Origin: Microglena sp. YARC
Taxonomy: Eukaryota > Chlorophyta > Chlorophyceae > Chlamydomonadales > Chlamydomonadaceae
Assembly: GCA_022414725.1 (NCBI GenBank)
Contig: CM039466.1
Coordinates: 39,696,771 to 39,760,770, forward strand
Direction of reading: 5' to 3'
DNA: 64,000 nt
The notes beneath the pieces are model-generated. The model was given only the letters and a program-made list of their open reading frames with translations. It had not been told where the DNA came from and did no database searches. Made by a program: the position numbers and the translations under genes. Of the stretch, positions 33,557-44,800 are shown piece after piece. Each line of letters begins with the position of its first letter. The stretch's first letter is position 1.

Positions 33557-36500
33557 CATTCCTGCCTGTCCCCCATCTCCGTTCTCCTCAGCCTCCTTGG
33601 CCGCCTTCTCCAGGGTGTCCGTCATGATGCGAATAAACTCCTCATACTCCACTTCTCCTGACCCATCAGTATCGACCGCACCCACCCTATCTGCCACCTC
33701 CTTCTTGGTGTTGATGATACCTACGCGGGTTATGATTGATTATGTGAGGACTCCATTGTAGGGCAGGCGGACATGTAACCGTGTGTAAAAGGGTCGCAAC
33801 CCACTCAGGAATAACTCATCCACAATCTCCGCCACCTCCTTCTTGATGGTGTGGATACCTACAAGGGTTTTGATTGATGGTGGGAGGACTCCAATGTAGG
33901 GCAGGACATGTAACAGTGTCTAAAAGAGTCTCACCCACTCAGTATTAAGTCATCCACGATTTCTGCCATCTCCTTCTTGGTAGTGTGAATATCTACAAAG
34001 GTTATGTATGTATGTATGTATGTATGTATGTATGTGTGTATGTATGTATGTATGTATGTATGCATGCATGTACTAGCAAGGTAGCCTGTGTGGCCAATGG
34101 CCACCCCCCACCCCCGCCCACCCATGTCTTGGTCTGGGTTACAGAACGGATAACGCCCTTGTATGTACCCCCCCCCCCCCCCCCCTCCATTACCCCCTTC
34201 CACACACTCAACCGCACACAACCTCTCTTCCTTACATACACACAGTCAAGAATTTCCCGCTTTGCGACTGAAAATATGTATCGCATGCCCCCTTTCTTTT
34301 TCCTACTATATATTTATATACCCCCCCCACACACACACACCCCTTGAAGCACAATCTGTTTCCCCCCCCCCTGCACCCCCTACCTCACACCACCCAGCCA
34401 TCTCCAATCTTGCTGGACGCTACCCTCCCTCTCCCCTGCACCCACAGACGCCCACAAGTACACCCATTTCCCCTACCTGATCCCCTTCACTCCAGCTGTG
34501 GGCGTGGATTGTGCAGGAAGACAAAGGGGATTGAAGTGCAGGCTGCGGATACAACCTATCGAAAACTTGCAATGCATTTGAGCTGCTTGGTAGGTGCAGG
34601 GGGGTGGGATGGAGTAGGGTGGGGTGGGGGTGGAGAGGGGTGGGGGTGGAGTAGGGTGGGGTGGGGGTGGAGTGGGGTGGGGTGGGAATGCATTCGAGCT
34701 CCTTGGTAGGTTCAGGGGGGTGGGCCACCCCAACCCAACCCCACCCCACTCCATCCCGACCCCGTGCACCAAAAATGCAGCTTGAATGCATCCCCCCTCC
34801 CCCCACAACACCGCACCCCACTCCATCCCACCCCCCTGCACCTACCCCCACTCCACCCCCCTGCACCTACCCCCACTCCATCCCCACCCCCACCCCACCC
34901 CCTGCACCTACCCCCACTCCACCCACCCCACTCCCACCCCCCTCCATCCCAACCCCCCTGCACCTACCCCCACTCCACACCCATCCCCTCCATCCCATCC
35001 CTCTGCACCTACCCCCACTCCACCCCACCCCACCCCCTCCATCCCAACCCCCTGCACCTACCAAGCAGCTTGAATGCATTGTCCAGCTCGTCCACATCGA
35101 TGGCTCCAGAACCATCTTCGTCCATCAAGTTGAAGCATTCGCCGAAGTCTTTTGTCTGCTGCTCAGTTAGCTTGACAGGTATATGCTGTTGTACAGTTCA
35201 GGGGTTTAGGGCTATATGGGTGTGTGTTGGTGTGTAGATGTGCAGGGGTGCAGGGGTGTACGGGTGTAGGCGTGCAGGGGTGCAGGGAAGTCATGGGTCT
35301 GCTGCTCAGTTACCTTGACCGGTATGTGCAGCGGTACAGTACAGGGGTTAAGGGCTATATGGGTGTGTGTTGGTGTGTAGATGCGCAGGGATGCAGGGGT
35401 GCAGGGGTGTAGGTGTGTAGGTGTGCAGGGAAGTCATAGGTCTGCTGCTCAGTTAGCTTGACAGGTATTTGCTGTTGTACGGTACAGGGGTTTAGTGCTA
35501 TATGGGTGTGTGTTGGTGTGTAGATGTGCAGGGTTGCAGGGGTGTACGGGTGTAGGTGTGCAGGTGTGCAGGGAAGTCCTGGGTCTGATGCTCAGTTAGC
35601 TTGACAGGTATGTGCTGCGGTAAAGTACAGGGTGTTAGGGCCATATGGGTGTGTGCTGGTGTGTAGATGCGCAGGGGTGCAGGGTTGTAGGGGTGCAGGG
35701 AAGTCCTGGGTCTGCTGCTCAGTTAGCTTGACAGGTATGTGCAGCGGTACAGTACAGGGTGCTAGGGCTATATGGGTGTGTGTTGGTGTGTAGATGCGCA
35801 GGGGTGCAGGGGAGCAGGGGTGTACGGGTGTAGGTGTGCAGGTGTGCAGGTGTGCAGGTGTGCAGGGAAGTCCTGGGTCTGATGCTCAGTTACCTTGACA
35901 GGTATTTGCTGCGGTACAGTACAGGGGTTGAGGGCTATATGGGTGTGATGGTGTGTAGATGTGCAGGGGTGCAGGGTTGTACGGGTGTAGGTGTGCAGGG
36001 GTGCAGGGAAGTCATGGGTCTGAAGCTCAGTTATCTTGGCAGGTATGTGCAGCGGTACAGTACAGGGGTTTAGGGCTATATGGGTGTGTGTTGGTGTGTA
36101 GATGAGCAGGGATGCAGGGGTGCAGGGGTGTAAGTGTGCAGGGGTTCAGGGAAGTCATGGGTCTGATGCTCAGTTATCTTGGCAGGTATGTGCACCGGTA
36201 CAGTACAGGGGTTTAGGGCTACATGGTTGTAAAGGTGCCCAGATGTGGAGGGGTGCAGGGTTGCAGGGGTGCAGGTGTGCAGGAGTGCAGGGAAGTCCTG
36301 GGTCTGCAACCCTGTTAGCTTGGCAGGTATGTGCTGTTGGTCAGTACAGAGTTGTAGGGTTGTATGGGTGTGCAGGTGTGCAGATGCGTACCACACCACA
36401 TAGGTTTGCAGGTATGCGGATGTGTAGGTGTGCAGGTGTATCGGTGCGTAGGTGTGGAGGTGTAGCGGTGTGTAGGTGTGTATAGATTGTGTATGTGGAT

Positions 36501-37093
36501 GTGTATACGTGTGCAGGTGCGTAGGTGTATAGATGTGCAGGTGTAAAGTTGTATAGGCGTGCAGGAGTATGGGTGCACAAGTGTGCAGGTGGCATTCCTT
36601 GCCTCTCTTTTTCAGCCATCCTGCTAATTGCGGAGTCTGGTGCACATATATACACCCAAACACCTGCACACCTATACATCTACACACCAGCACACCTATA
36701 CACCTGCACACCTGTACATGTACAAACCTGCACACCTATACACAATAAACCTGCACACCTTTACACCTGTACATCTACACACCTATACACCCATACACCT
36801 ATACATCTACACACCTGCACACCTATACACCTATACATCTACACACCTGCACACCTGTACACCCATACACCTGTACATATACACACCTATACACTCCCAT
36901 GCAGGTGGCATACCTTGCCTCTCTTCTTTAGCCATCCTGCCACTTGCACAAACAAGGGGGCATTGACATCTGCCAGTTCCTTTGAAAAGGAAGAGGGCAT
37001 CTTGGGTGTCCCATTGGCCCCGTCCCTACGCACAACATGCAACAAGTTGTTCGGCCTCAGCAGCATCAAACGCCGATAATCATCACAATCCAT
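33557..37093 (-). CDS. EF-hand calcium-binding protein, 5' three exons
   Basis: Three exons join in phase on the minus strand. Exon 1 (37093-36914, 60 codons) starts at ATG right after an in-frame TGA. It reads MDCDDYRRLMLLRPNNLLHV and ends VAGWLKKRGK before donor GTATGC. Exon 2 (35185-35062) follows ACAACAG and reads HIPVKLTEQQTKDFGECFNL. It carries EF-hand 1 at about residues 82-93 (DEDGSGAIDVDE) and ends with one base of a Gly codon before GTAGGT. Exon 3 (33720-33557) reads IINTKKEVADRV and holds EF-hand 2 at about residues 118-129 (DTDGSGEVEYEE), then MTDTLEKAAKEAEENG, ending at ATG/GTAGGT in phase 0. Both loops have full calcium-ligand residues and the spacing of a calmodulin/centrin-type pair. 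Further 3' exons must exist below 33.5 kb but I cannot assign them. A role as a calcium sensor is inferred. The gene is unusual because exon edges are amplified into minisatellites in its introns. Confidence 0.8.
33770..34002 (-). repeat. Two degenerate copies of the EF-hand exon 3 start
   Basis: Behind CCTTGTAG and CCTTTGTAG lie copies coding IHTIKKEVAEIVDELFLSG and IHTTKKEMAEIVDDLILSG. They match the start of exon 3 but run into other sequence before the second calcium loop. They may preserve an older form of the exon, because KKEVAEIVDE is nearer the family norm than the KKEVADRVGA of exon 3. Confidence 0.75.
34003..34070. repeat. (TATG)n microsatellite
   Basis: About 15 TATG-type units, with one TGTG variant. 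Confidence 0.95.
34565..35060. repeat. G-rich then C-rich arms with inverted copies of the exon 2 donor edge
   Basis: The plus strand carries GCATTTGAGCTGCTTGGTAG at about 34.57 kb and GCATTCGAGCTCCTTGGTAG at about 34.69 kb. These are inverted copies of the true exon 2 3' edge and donor, which is on the minus strand at 35.06 kb. They are followed by GGGGTGGGATGG-type repeats, and the true edge by CCCCACTCCATCCC-type repeats. The two halves can pair into a long hairpin. Confidence 0.7.
35186..36350 (-). repeat. Array of eight extra copies of the EF-hand exon 2 start
   Basis: On the minus strand each unit of about 125-165 bp contains TAGCCCTAACCCCTGTACTG, an acceptor (GCAG or ACAG), and CATACCTGTCAAGCTAACTG AGCAGCAG, the first codons of exon 2 (HIPVKLTEQQT). 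Copies of the TTAGCTTGACAGGTA core lie at about 35.30, 35.45, 35.59, 35.72, 35.89, 36.03, 36.17 and 36.31 kb. The coding match fades after about 16 codons (TQDFPE in place of TKDFGE), and the calcium loop is never included. Confidence 0.85.
36360..36900. repeat. CA/TA-rich minisatellite with a copy of the exon 1 donor edge
   Basis: CACACCTATACACCTGCACA and CACACCTGTACATCTACA variants fill the stretch, in opposite senses left and right of about 36.6 kb. At 36.58-36.65 kb a copy of the exon 1 end (coding AGWLKKRGK) is present, but its donor GTATGC is changed to GAATGC. Confidence 0.75.
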
Positions 37094-37555
37094 TCAGGCA
37101 AATGAAGGCAAAAGCACATTGAGAGAATTCGCAGGGCTTGTATCATGCTCGCGGTGGTGGGCCAGAGACCCCACCCCCCACCCCACCACACCCCAATGCC
37201 AAATTCGAGGATGGGAATAGAAAGCTGAAGCGAACCAGGTTCTTACATCGTGAACGAGTGGGTTGAAGAAGCAGACTTGGGCTACCAACAAGGTAATAAG
37301 AATACGGAATTGTTGAGTGACAGGGCGTGCTACAAAACTGAAGCTATCATCATTGAGGTGCGAATCCAAGGGCAGTGGTCGACGGATGATATCGAAGGCA
37401 AAATGCTTACGTTTATTGTGTATCTTACGATCCGTGAGTCTTACTCCAGTGACTACTCGAACTTCTGAATTGAGAATATAAGGCTGTACATGCAGGTACA
37501 TGCGCCCCCCGCCCCCGCCCCCGCCCCCGCCCGGGGGCAGGGGCTGGCGTACATA

Positions 37556-39794
37556 ATTATTCCCAGAGGGGAGGGGTGACACGAGGTGGGGGGGCTACGA
37601 ATTAGACCTGGACTCGGCATGATAGGGTTTCGAAGGGTGAGGTACCTGTCTGAACAGCTTCTCGCGAGCTTCAATTTTCAGAGCTTGCAAACAAAACTTC
37701 GTCGCTTTCGACTTGCTCCCCCCCAGAAACTCATTTCCCGGCCTTCTGATCCTCCTAGGTTTCGGTATGAAAGTGGCCAGCCAACGCGTATCGGCTCATG
37801 GTGCTTCGCGCCGTTACTTGCCGTTGCGCAAATACTGCGTAGGCTGTAGGCAGGAGCCTCATGCGCCCCTCATTTGATTTGTTTGGTTAGATAGCGCCAT
37901 TTCGTCACAGGCGAGTCTTCGCGCAGGGGTGGGTGGGTTTCCCAGGTAGACGAGGCAGCCTCACCAAGGCAGGGCTGAGGCTCATCGCCAGACATGGGCC
38001 TGGCTTGCTTCTTGTACCCTCCCCCCCCCCCCCCTCCCCAACCCATTCACTCGGTGATTCAGGCAGCTAGCTGTCTCACAGTTGGAGGGGATCTCAAATC
38101 AGGGTGGCAAGCGAGGACTCCATCAAGGCAAGGAGGGGGGGGAAGAGAAAGGGGGTAGTGGTTACACCATTGTTTTAGACCAAATGAGGCATTGTTCTCT
38201 CCCCATTACGGTATTATGGATCCCTTGCTTCGCTGGTGGTTTAGTTTATTTTGCTTCCTGGTGCTGACTTAGTTTGTCTGGGATTTAAATTGAAAAGCTG
38301 TCAAACAAACGGATATGCACACAAAAACAATGCCATTATCATCAATTGGGTACTTCAATCAGAAAGGTGCGTCGTCGCGCTTGTGCCTGGGCAAAATACT
38401 CATATTCCAGAGGGCCACCTACACGTATCTCACATTTTAGAGATAAATTTCGTGTTTTCAGGTGTTTTCAGAACTAGTCCCCTAATCCCGCACATACTGA
38501 AATGTGTGGTAAATCCAGTCTACCATAGCTTGTAACCAGTGCCACCACCAGGTCTTGAAAGATGTCAATGGATGCAATAAGGAGACTCATTTCGGGACAC
38601 ATTCTATCGCAAATGATCGCATCGACATGAGCCATCTCATCACATGTCCGTGATGTAAACACAATTTATTTTTGGGGCCACACGTTGCAGCTTCTAGGCA
38701 GCTCCCCCCTTCCTTTCTTTTGGCAGAACCTGAAGCTAGTTAGCGAGCACCACATTTTGAGTGGCCTTGCTAGCAGCCGACTTGGCACATGCCAGCATAT
38801 CGGAGTATTGTTAAGTCAAACACATTTTCAAAAGGGCTTGAAGTACCCTGAACCCCACCGTCACCATCCCTTGATCATCATCAGTTCATCACCACAACCA
38901 TCATCACCTAGCACTTCCGTGCAGCTCCACTCCACTTGGCTGAGCGGGCAGCAAGGCAATACTCCCATCATGGGCTGCCAACTTAGCAGCTTTTCTATGC
39001 TCTCTCTTCCTTGTGGCATCCTTCTCAAGGGCTGCTTTACGTTTCACCTTGCTAGCTAGTTTGCAATTTTTCGCTTGTTCTAGTCTTGCTGCCCTAAGCA
39101 GGATGGCAGACCACAGTGGAGCCACCTGCGACATAGTGAAGAGGCTGATTGAGTTGATAATTTATATGGAAGATTCTAGGTTACAGAGGCACAGAGCAGG
39201 GCAAACAGGGCAGATAGGGGGCAGCAGAGGGGGGCAGAGGGAGCCAAGCCGAGCCATCTCGGAAGCGTCCAGACAGTTTTCCGGGAGCTAAAATTTCTGC
39301 ACTGGACAGAACAGCGCCATAATGAGCAGGTGTTTGAGAGAGCTCGAGTTGCATGCAGCGCAATCCCTCGGGCTCATCAGCGCATCTTCAGCACAAGCTA
39401 CGGGAGCCGATTGGCACAATTTTCAGACAGATTGCTCTCGTTGCCATTGCGAGCTATATCTGAGGGGCCGCTGCTCCCATCGGCAAGTTAAAAAGCAGGT
39501 GCTCGGGGCAAAGAAAAAAACGTCCAGCTTATTATTCTGATATTTTCCTCACCTGCGGCAACCGAAGAAGCCGGAGGTGACTCCATGGGGGCTAGAATAC
39601 CGAGTTGCAACTTGCGCAAAGTTTCCCAGAAGAGATGCTTGATCCTGGAAACAATAGTCGGTCTGACAAAACGGGAATTCGAAGGTTCTGGGGCAGAGGT
39701 TCACCTTTCCAGCCCTTCGAAACCCTATCATGCCGAGTCCAGGTCTAATTCGTAGGCCCCCCACCTCGTGTCACCCCTCCCCTCTGATTATTCC
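37556..39794. mobile_element. hAT-like DNA transposon, non-autonomous, 2.2 kb
   Basis: The element spans 37564-39786. Its ends are inverted for about 74 bp with almost no mismatch: CAGAGGGGAGGGGTGACACG, then GACCTGGACTCGGCATGATA, up to TTTCGAAGGG. The flanking 8-mers are identical (ATTATTCC at 37556-37563 and 39787-39794), which fits a hAT insertion. Inside I find no transposase. There are short frames (for example a Lys/Arg/Ala-rich one at 38904-39134), a family B fragment at about 38.69 kb and a poly-C tract at about 38.02 kb. It lies between the divergent EF-hand and RWP-RK genes and may therefore separate their promoters. Confidence 0.85.
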
Positions 39795-40090
39795 TGTACA
39801 GCAGGCCAGGGGCTACCCTCCGACAAACTTGAGTCGAACGAAAAAACTCTGTACAGCAGGGCTACTCTGTAGGGTAGGGTACAGCAGATGCCAAACTTTG
39901 TACCGACTGAGATATCAGGAATGAAATCCTCAGCGTCAAATAGCAGGTTATCTTCGATTCGCAACTAGCTCGCGACCCGTCCGACACAAATTCGCATCCC
40001 GTCCGACCTCAACGTAAAGCGAGTAACCGAATATTGCTCAGCACGGATCTCCAAGATTGTTATCCCCACTTCAGGATTGCCTGAATTGCA

Positions 40091-41040
40091 TTCACGACGT
40101 AGCATTCCTGAGCTCTGCACTTTCCCAACCTGTGAAGTCGTTGCTGAGCCTATTAGTTCGCGACCTGCTGTGTAAGCGTTTCCCAAGTCCCAACCACTGA
40201 ATCTGCTGTATCGCAATTACTAAAAAGCGTTTCTTCACCCGCTTCTTGACCCGTTTCCAACCTGTGCCTGTGCCTGTGGCCCGCTGTGGCCTGTGTATCC
40301 CTGCGCTACGAACTAGGGTACTAGAGTTAGGAAGTACTGCGAGTACGGCTCACTTCCTGCTCCTGGGCGACGCTAGCGCTGGCTCTGGCGCGCATGACAT
40401 TATGACATGGCACGCGGGTGCCGTACTGCCGTGTCTGAACAAACTGCCGTGCCAGCAGCAATCTCTAACAATGACGCATAATAAAGCAGTACAAATGGGA
40501 AGATGAAACATCGGGAATCTCCGGCTGTTGCGTGTGCCAAAAGGGCGCGAGACGAGCATTTCCAGGTACAGTAATCGGGAGGAGAGGAAAACGCAAAGTG
40601 GTAGGCTTGCAACAACCTACATGCTCGGGCACGGGAGCATAGCTCCCATTGTGCAGGGGTCCGAGACATTGCCAGATAACGGAACGCAAAGAAAGCGCTG
40701 GGCGTAGAGGCAAGGAAGTAGGTGGAGTATGCGACTTCAAAAATTTACGGAGGAGATGAAATTTTGAAAGAGTATAGCGAGTAGAGTTTGACAATTAGCG
40801 GAGGAAATGTGCCAGATCAGCAGGAAAATGCTTGTCAGATATGCGGAACCGTTGCCCGGCAAGCCCTGAACCCCGTCCGTGCGATAGAAGGGTTGGTAGG
40901 GTGGGAGTTTTAGACCATTGCATTCACGATTTGGCATTCCTGAGCTCTGCCCTCTCCCAACCTGTGGAGCCGCTGCTGCGCTTAGTTCACGACCAGTGTA
41001 AGCATTTCCCAATTACTGAATCTGTATCGCGTTTCCTAAT
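40091..41040. repeat. Diverged direct duplication of about 130 bp
   Basis: GCATTCCTGAGCTCTGC, TCCCAACCTGTG, TTAGTTC(G/A)CGACC and GTAAGC(G/A)TTTCCCAA occur at 40091-40225 and again at 40919-41040. The sequence between (40.23-40.92 kb) shows no recognisable gene. Confidence 0.6.
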
Positions 41041-41834
41041 AGAGGCTTCTTGACCCGTGCGCCGTTATTTTTCACCCTGTGTGTCCCTGCCCCGCTTACT
41101 TCCCGCCCCGTGCTTCCCTCCACTTATCGATGCACCCCAAACAGCGCTTGGCCAGGACAACATCATCACCGACATCAACATCATCAACATCGCCAGCAAT
41201 TACCAACCTCACCAACACCACCTACTGCGTGACCTGGGAATCTCGCTCATCAGTAGAGCCCGCGTGCTCAGGATTGCGCGCTCTTCTGTGCACAGCGCTG
41301 CATTGCACGCATTCGGCGCCCCGCTTCCTGCACTCGCCGCATACTTAACGACCTGCGCATCCCTTGCCCCACTTCCTCCCGAAATTCACAACCCACGCCC
41401 CTTGTTCTTCACCACGTGAGTACATCCCTCACCCTGCTTACTTCAGAAATACGCATCCCCCACCCTGCTTACTTCGATACCTGTGCATCCCCCACCCAGC
41501 GAATCCTTCGACAAGCCTTCTCTTTGACCTGATCATCCATAGGCAAATCTGTGCCTCCCTCGCCCTGCAACCCTGCGCCTTGTATTTCCCCGACACAATC
41601 TTTGCAGCCCTCGCCTTCGCGAAAAGATTGCCTCCCCTTCGCGAAAAGATTGCATTTCTTTCCAGACCTCTGCATCCTACGCCCCGCTTGCTTCACGACC
41701 TGCGCATCTCATCCCTGACTTGCTCCTATCATCACTATCATCACGCTTGCCTAGAATAGCAGTCATAATGTTGTTCCAAGGACGAATGATATGATCAATC
41801 AATCTAATCCATCTTCTATCTTGTGTCTCCGCAG
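41041..41834 (+). other. Upstream region of the RWP-RK gene
   Basis: No gene is seen. CACGCCCCTTG, TGCGCATCCC and similar C-rich phrases repeat loosely (GACCTGCGCATCCCTTGCCC against GATACCTGTGCATCCCCCAC). A promoter or leader for the gene starting at 41.8 kb may lie here, but no TATA-like site stands out. Confidence 0.3.
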
Positions 41835-44800
41835 ATTGCTCTTGTACAACTTATCATCTCGCGCTCAGAATCTGGACACACTAGCTAAAGAAGAACCAGG
41901 ACAACCATGGTGAGTACTGTTAGCTATTCCCGCATGCTGTTGTCCTTTGTCGCAACTTGATCGGCACTAAGTCCCGTAAGACCTACGGGCAAACATGGGA
42001 CCGCTGGGGAGCTGCCGGAATAGCGCTTTTCCTAGCTATGCTGCGCCAATGTACTCCCGATCGGCTGACACTTAAGTACATTGGCACAGTGTAGCTAACA
42101 CGTCCTTTAGCATTCCTGCTTGTTTGCATCTCTTTAGTTGCTCAGATGTGAGGGACGCTGTTCCGGACATCCATGTCCCATAGTGTAGCGTAGGAGTTCT
42201 TTGTAATGCCTTGGTTGATGCCTTGGACCGTACGCACCGTTCTCGTTTCCTGAAAAGTGCACGCGTACGGTCCGTACTCACGACACTCTTGCATAGTCAG
42301 TTCCATGATACCAAGTGGCTTTACTTTTTGCTGCCTTCGAACATGATCAGCATTAGACCAGTACCATATCCATAATCATCAAACCTGATTGCTCGTGACT
42401 CCTCTCTCCACCTGCAGACACCGAGCAGCTTGCAAGCTGATACTTCAAGAAATCAAAGACCCCTTTCATTTCGACTCTTTCACATCCACTCACTCATCCC
42501 GCCAACCCCAAGTGTGCCTACTCTTTTGTAGGAACGTGAACACCATTTAAACTGAATCCTCGGTGCCGCTAGTTTGTGTCGGGAGATCCATCCCCTGGGG
42601 GGAACTTCATTTCATTAAAAAAAAAAAATCCTTCACCTATGTGCAGTCGTCCATCATCCACCAGAAGGTTGCGGACGACAGCTGCCATATACCTGTGGAT
42701 GCGCCAGATGTCAAGCCAAGTGGGCAGAGTAACTGGCTTGACAAGGGCAATACCGATGGAGGCAGGACAAAGAATCGCAAGATGTACCGCAAGGATATTT
42801 CCCCCGCCCAGGCCGTGCGAGATATTGCATCTGAGGTAAGGTCCATGATGTATTCCCTCTCACCCTTGTTTGATTCAATGCTTGAAGGGGAACCTATGAC
42901 GAGGTCTCCAAACGAGGCAGTGGTGTACACAACCAACAGCCTCTTTCAGTGATATACATCGGTCTACTGGTAGACTAATTCACTTTAAGAATGAAGAGTC
43001 GGGGGTTCGACTCCCCCTTCGGTCGCTCTTGGGGTTGCAAGTCGTCGTCAACCGCGAAGGTAGCTTTTCCAGCTGAGGTAGGAGACCGCTCCCCACCCGC
43101 GTACAACGGGCTCCCTTAACACTACGCCCCACCAGGCGTTATCATTATCATTACACAACTAACACAACTTCATGAACTGGTCCCAAACAAATAAGTGTGT
43201 ACACGTCTCCACCATAGCTTTTCTAATCAGCTACAAGCAACAGCTTCTAGGCAGCTTCCCTAACCGGCAGCTTCCCTAACAGGCAGCTTCCCTAGCTTTT
43301 ATAATCAGCTTCTAGGCAGCTCCCCTAATCGGCTAGTCAGCCAAACCTGATGCAACCTAGTGCACCTTGAAGCTGACCCAACCAGCTTTCCTGTATTGTT
43401 GCCATCTTGGAGCTTGGCCCAGGGGCTGGCTCAGGGAGCTGCCTAGAAGCTGCTGCTCGTAGCCAAAAAGAAAAGCTATGGTCTCCGCTCTACATAAATC
43501 TACTGCTCATACAAATTATACAACCCATAAGCAGACTCAGAGAACATGCTCCTTACCCTTAATTGTATTGGCTGCAGGAAAAGGCTGTCGGTAAAGCTTT
43601 ATTTAAAAGCAAAGCAGGCTCAAACATTATCGAGCGTGAAAAACAATTGCTGGGCGTGAAAGGAGAAGGTAAGTACGCACCCTCACAGGTCGCTTGTCTA
43701 CCGTGGTCAATATGGGTAATGGTGAATGTTTGTTTGGTTGAGGGTCGGTATCTCCCGCCGACCCTAAGCGGCCTACTCTTTTGTAGGAGTGGCAACGCCA
43801 TTCGAACTGAATCCTCAGTGTTGCTGGTGTCTGTTGTGAGACCCATCTCCTGGGCTGAAATTTCTTTCACAACTTAAAAACAAAAATAGGGGGCAGCTTT
43901 ACTCTCAGATGTATTGTCAGGTACATGTATGTATATTCACAGTCCATGGGTAGCCAAATAGGCCCAAAGGACATGAAAACAGGAAAGGCAGTTGAAAAAA
44001 CAAGCACTAGTGAACTGAACCCCAACAAATCGTATACAACGGGGGCATGTAGTTCGTACTATGCAGTTGATTTAACTTCTGGTGCTACAAGTTCCATTAC
44101 CCTACTTGGCTGCCCCAGGACTGTAACATACGTACAATGCATTGCAATTATGTACCAACCCTGTCTAGTTTATGCTTACCTTAACATGTATCCAGGTTTA
44201 GTGTGGCTTAGCAGATGTTATACTTCCCATGTTCAATCCACCCGCAGACGGTGATCAGCCTGGAGGCTGACAGCCCTTGCCATCAACCCAACTGAAAGAG
44301 CTATAGAACCTCTGAATTCACCTCACTCACATGGCCCACATGACCTCGCTCACATGGCTGGCTGCAGAAACTACGAAGGAGGTTGCCATCACCTACTTGA
44401 TTGGTACCCTGGCCACCTGTCAACCACAAAATGTCTAAATTCACCTCACTCACATGGCTGGCTGCAGATACTACCGAGGAGGGTACCATCACCAACTTGA
44501 TTGATACCCTCGCCACCTTTCATGCAAAAAATCTCTCCTCAGAGGATCTACAAGCCAGAAAAGAAGCTACCATGAAGCTCTGGGCGCCCTCACAGACCTC
44601 CGGCCTCCTCTCCACACATGATGCTACTACCAAGAATGGAGCCCCTGCAAGTTTAGAGCCCTACAACACAGCGATCGCCACACCAGAGCATATCACTGCT
44701 ATGGCTGCCAACGTTCAAGCCCGCCATAATCTCGCTGGGGAAGCTGCGTTTTGGGCCGCCCCCCAAAATCTTGCTGGAGAAGCTGAGTTTTGGCCCGCCC

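Larger units (their letters stand above)
42520..43870. repeat. Intronic repeat pair with CCTACTCTTTTGTAGGA
   Basis: About 100 bp at 42520-42615 recurs at 43768-43870: CCTACTCTTTTGTAGGA, then ACTGAATCCTC(G/A)GTG and GAGA(T/C)CCATC(C/T)CCTGG. Both lie in introns of the RWP-RK gene. Only the two ends of this interval are the repeat. Confidence 0.65.

Noticed and set aside
35186..36350. CRISPR-like regular array
   Set aside because: The units are contiguous tandem repeats with exon text and no unique spacers, in a eukaryotic genome.
36597..36960. Pleckstrin-homology domain suggested by AGWLKKRGK
   Set aside because: Only the first few residues resemble the start of such a domain. The next exon continues as an EF-hand helix, so the rest of the domain is absent.
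38904..39134. Lys/Arg/Ala-rich 76-codon frame inside the hAT-like element as a transposase
   Set aside because: It is too short, lacks any hAT transposase motif and has no neighbouring exons.
42955..43030. Functional tRNA gene
   Set aside because: The T arm is perfect, but the acceptor stem cannot pair and the anticodon stem has a mismatch, so it is better read as a SINE head.
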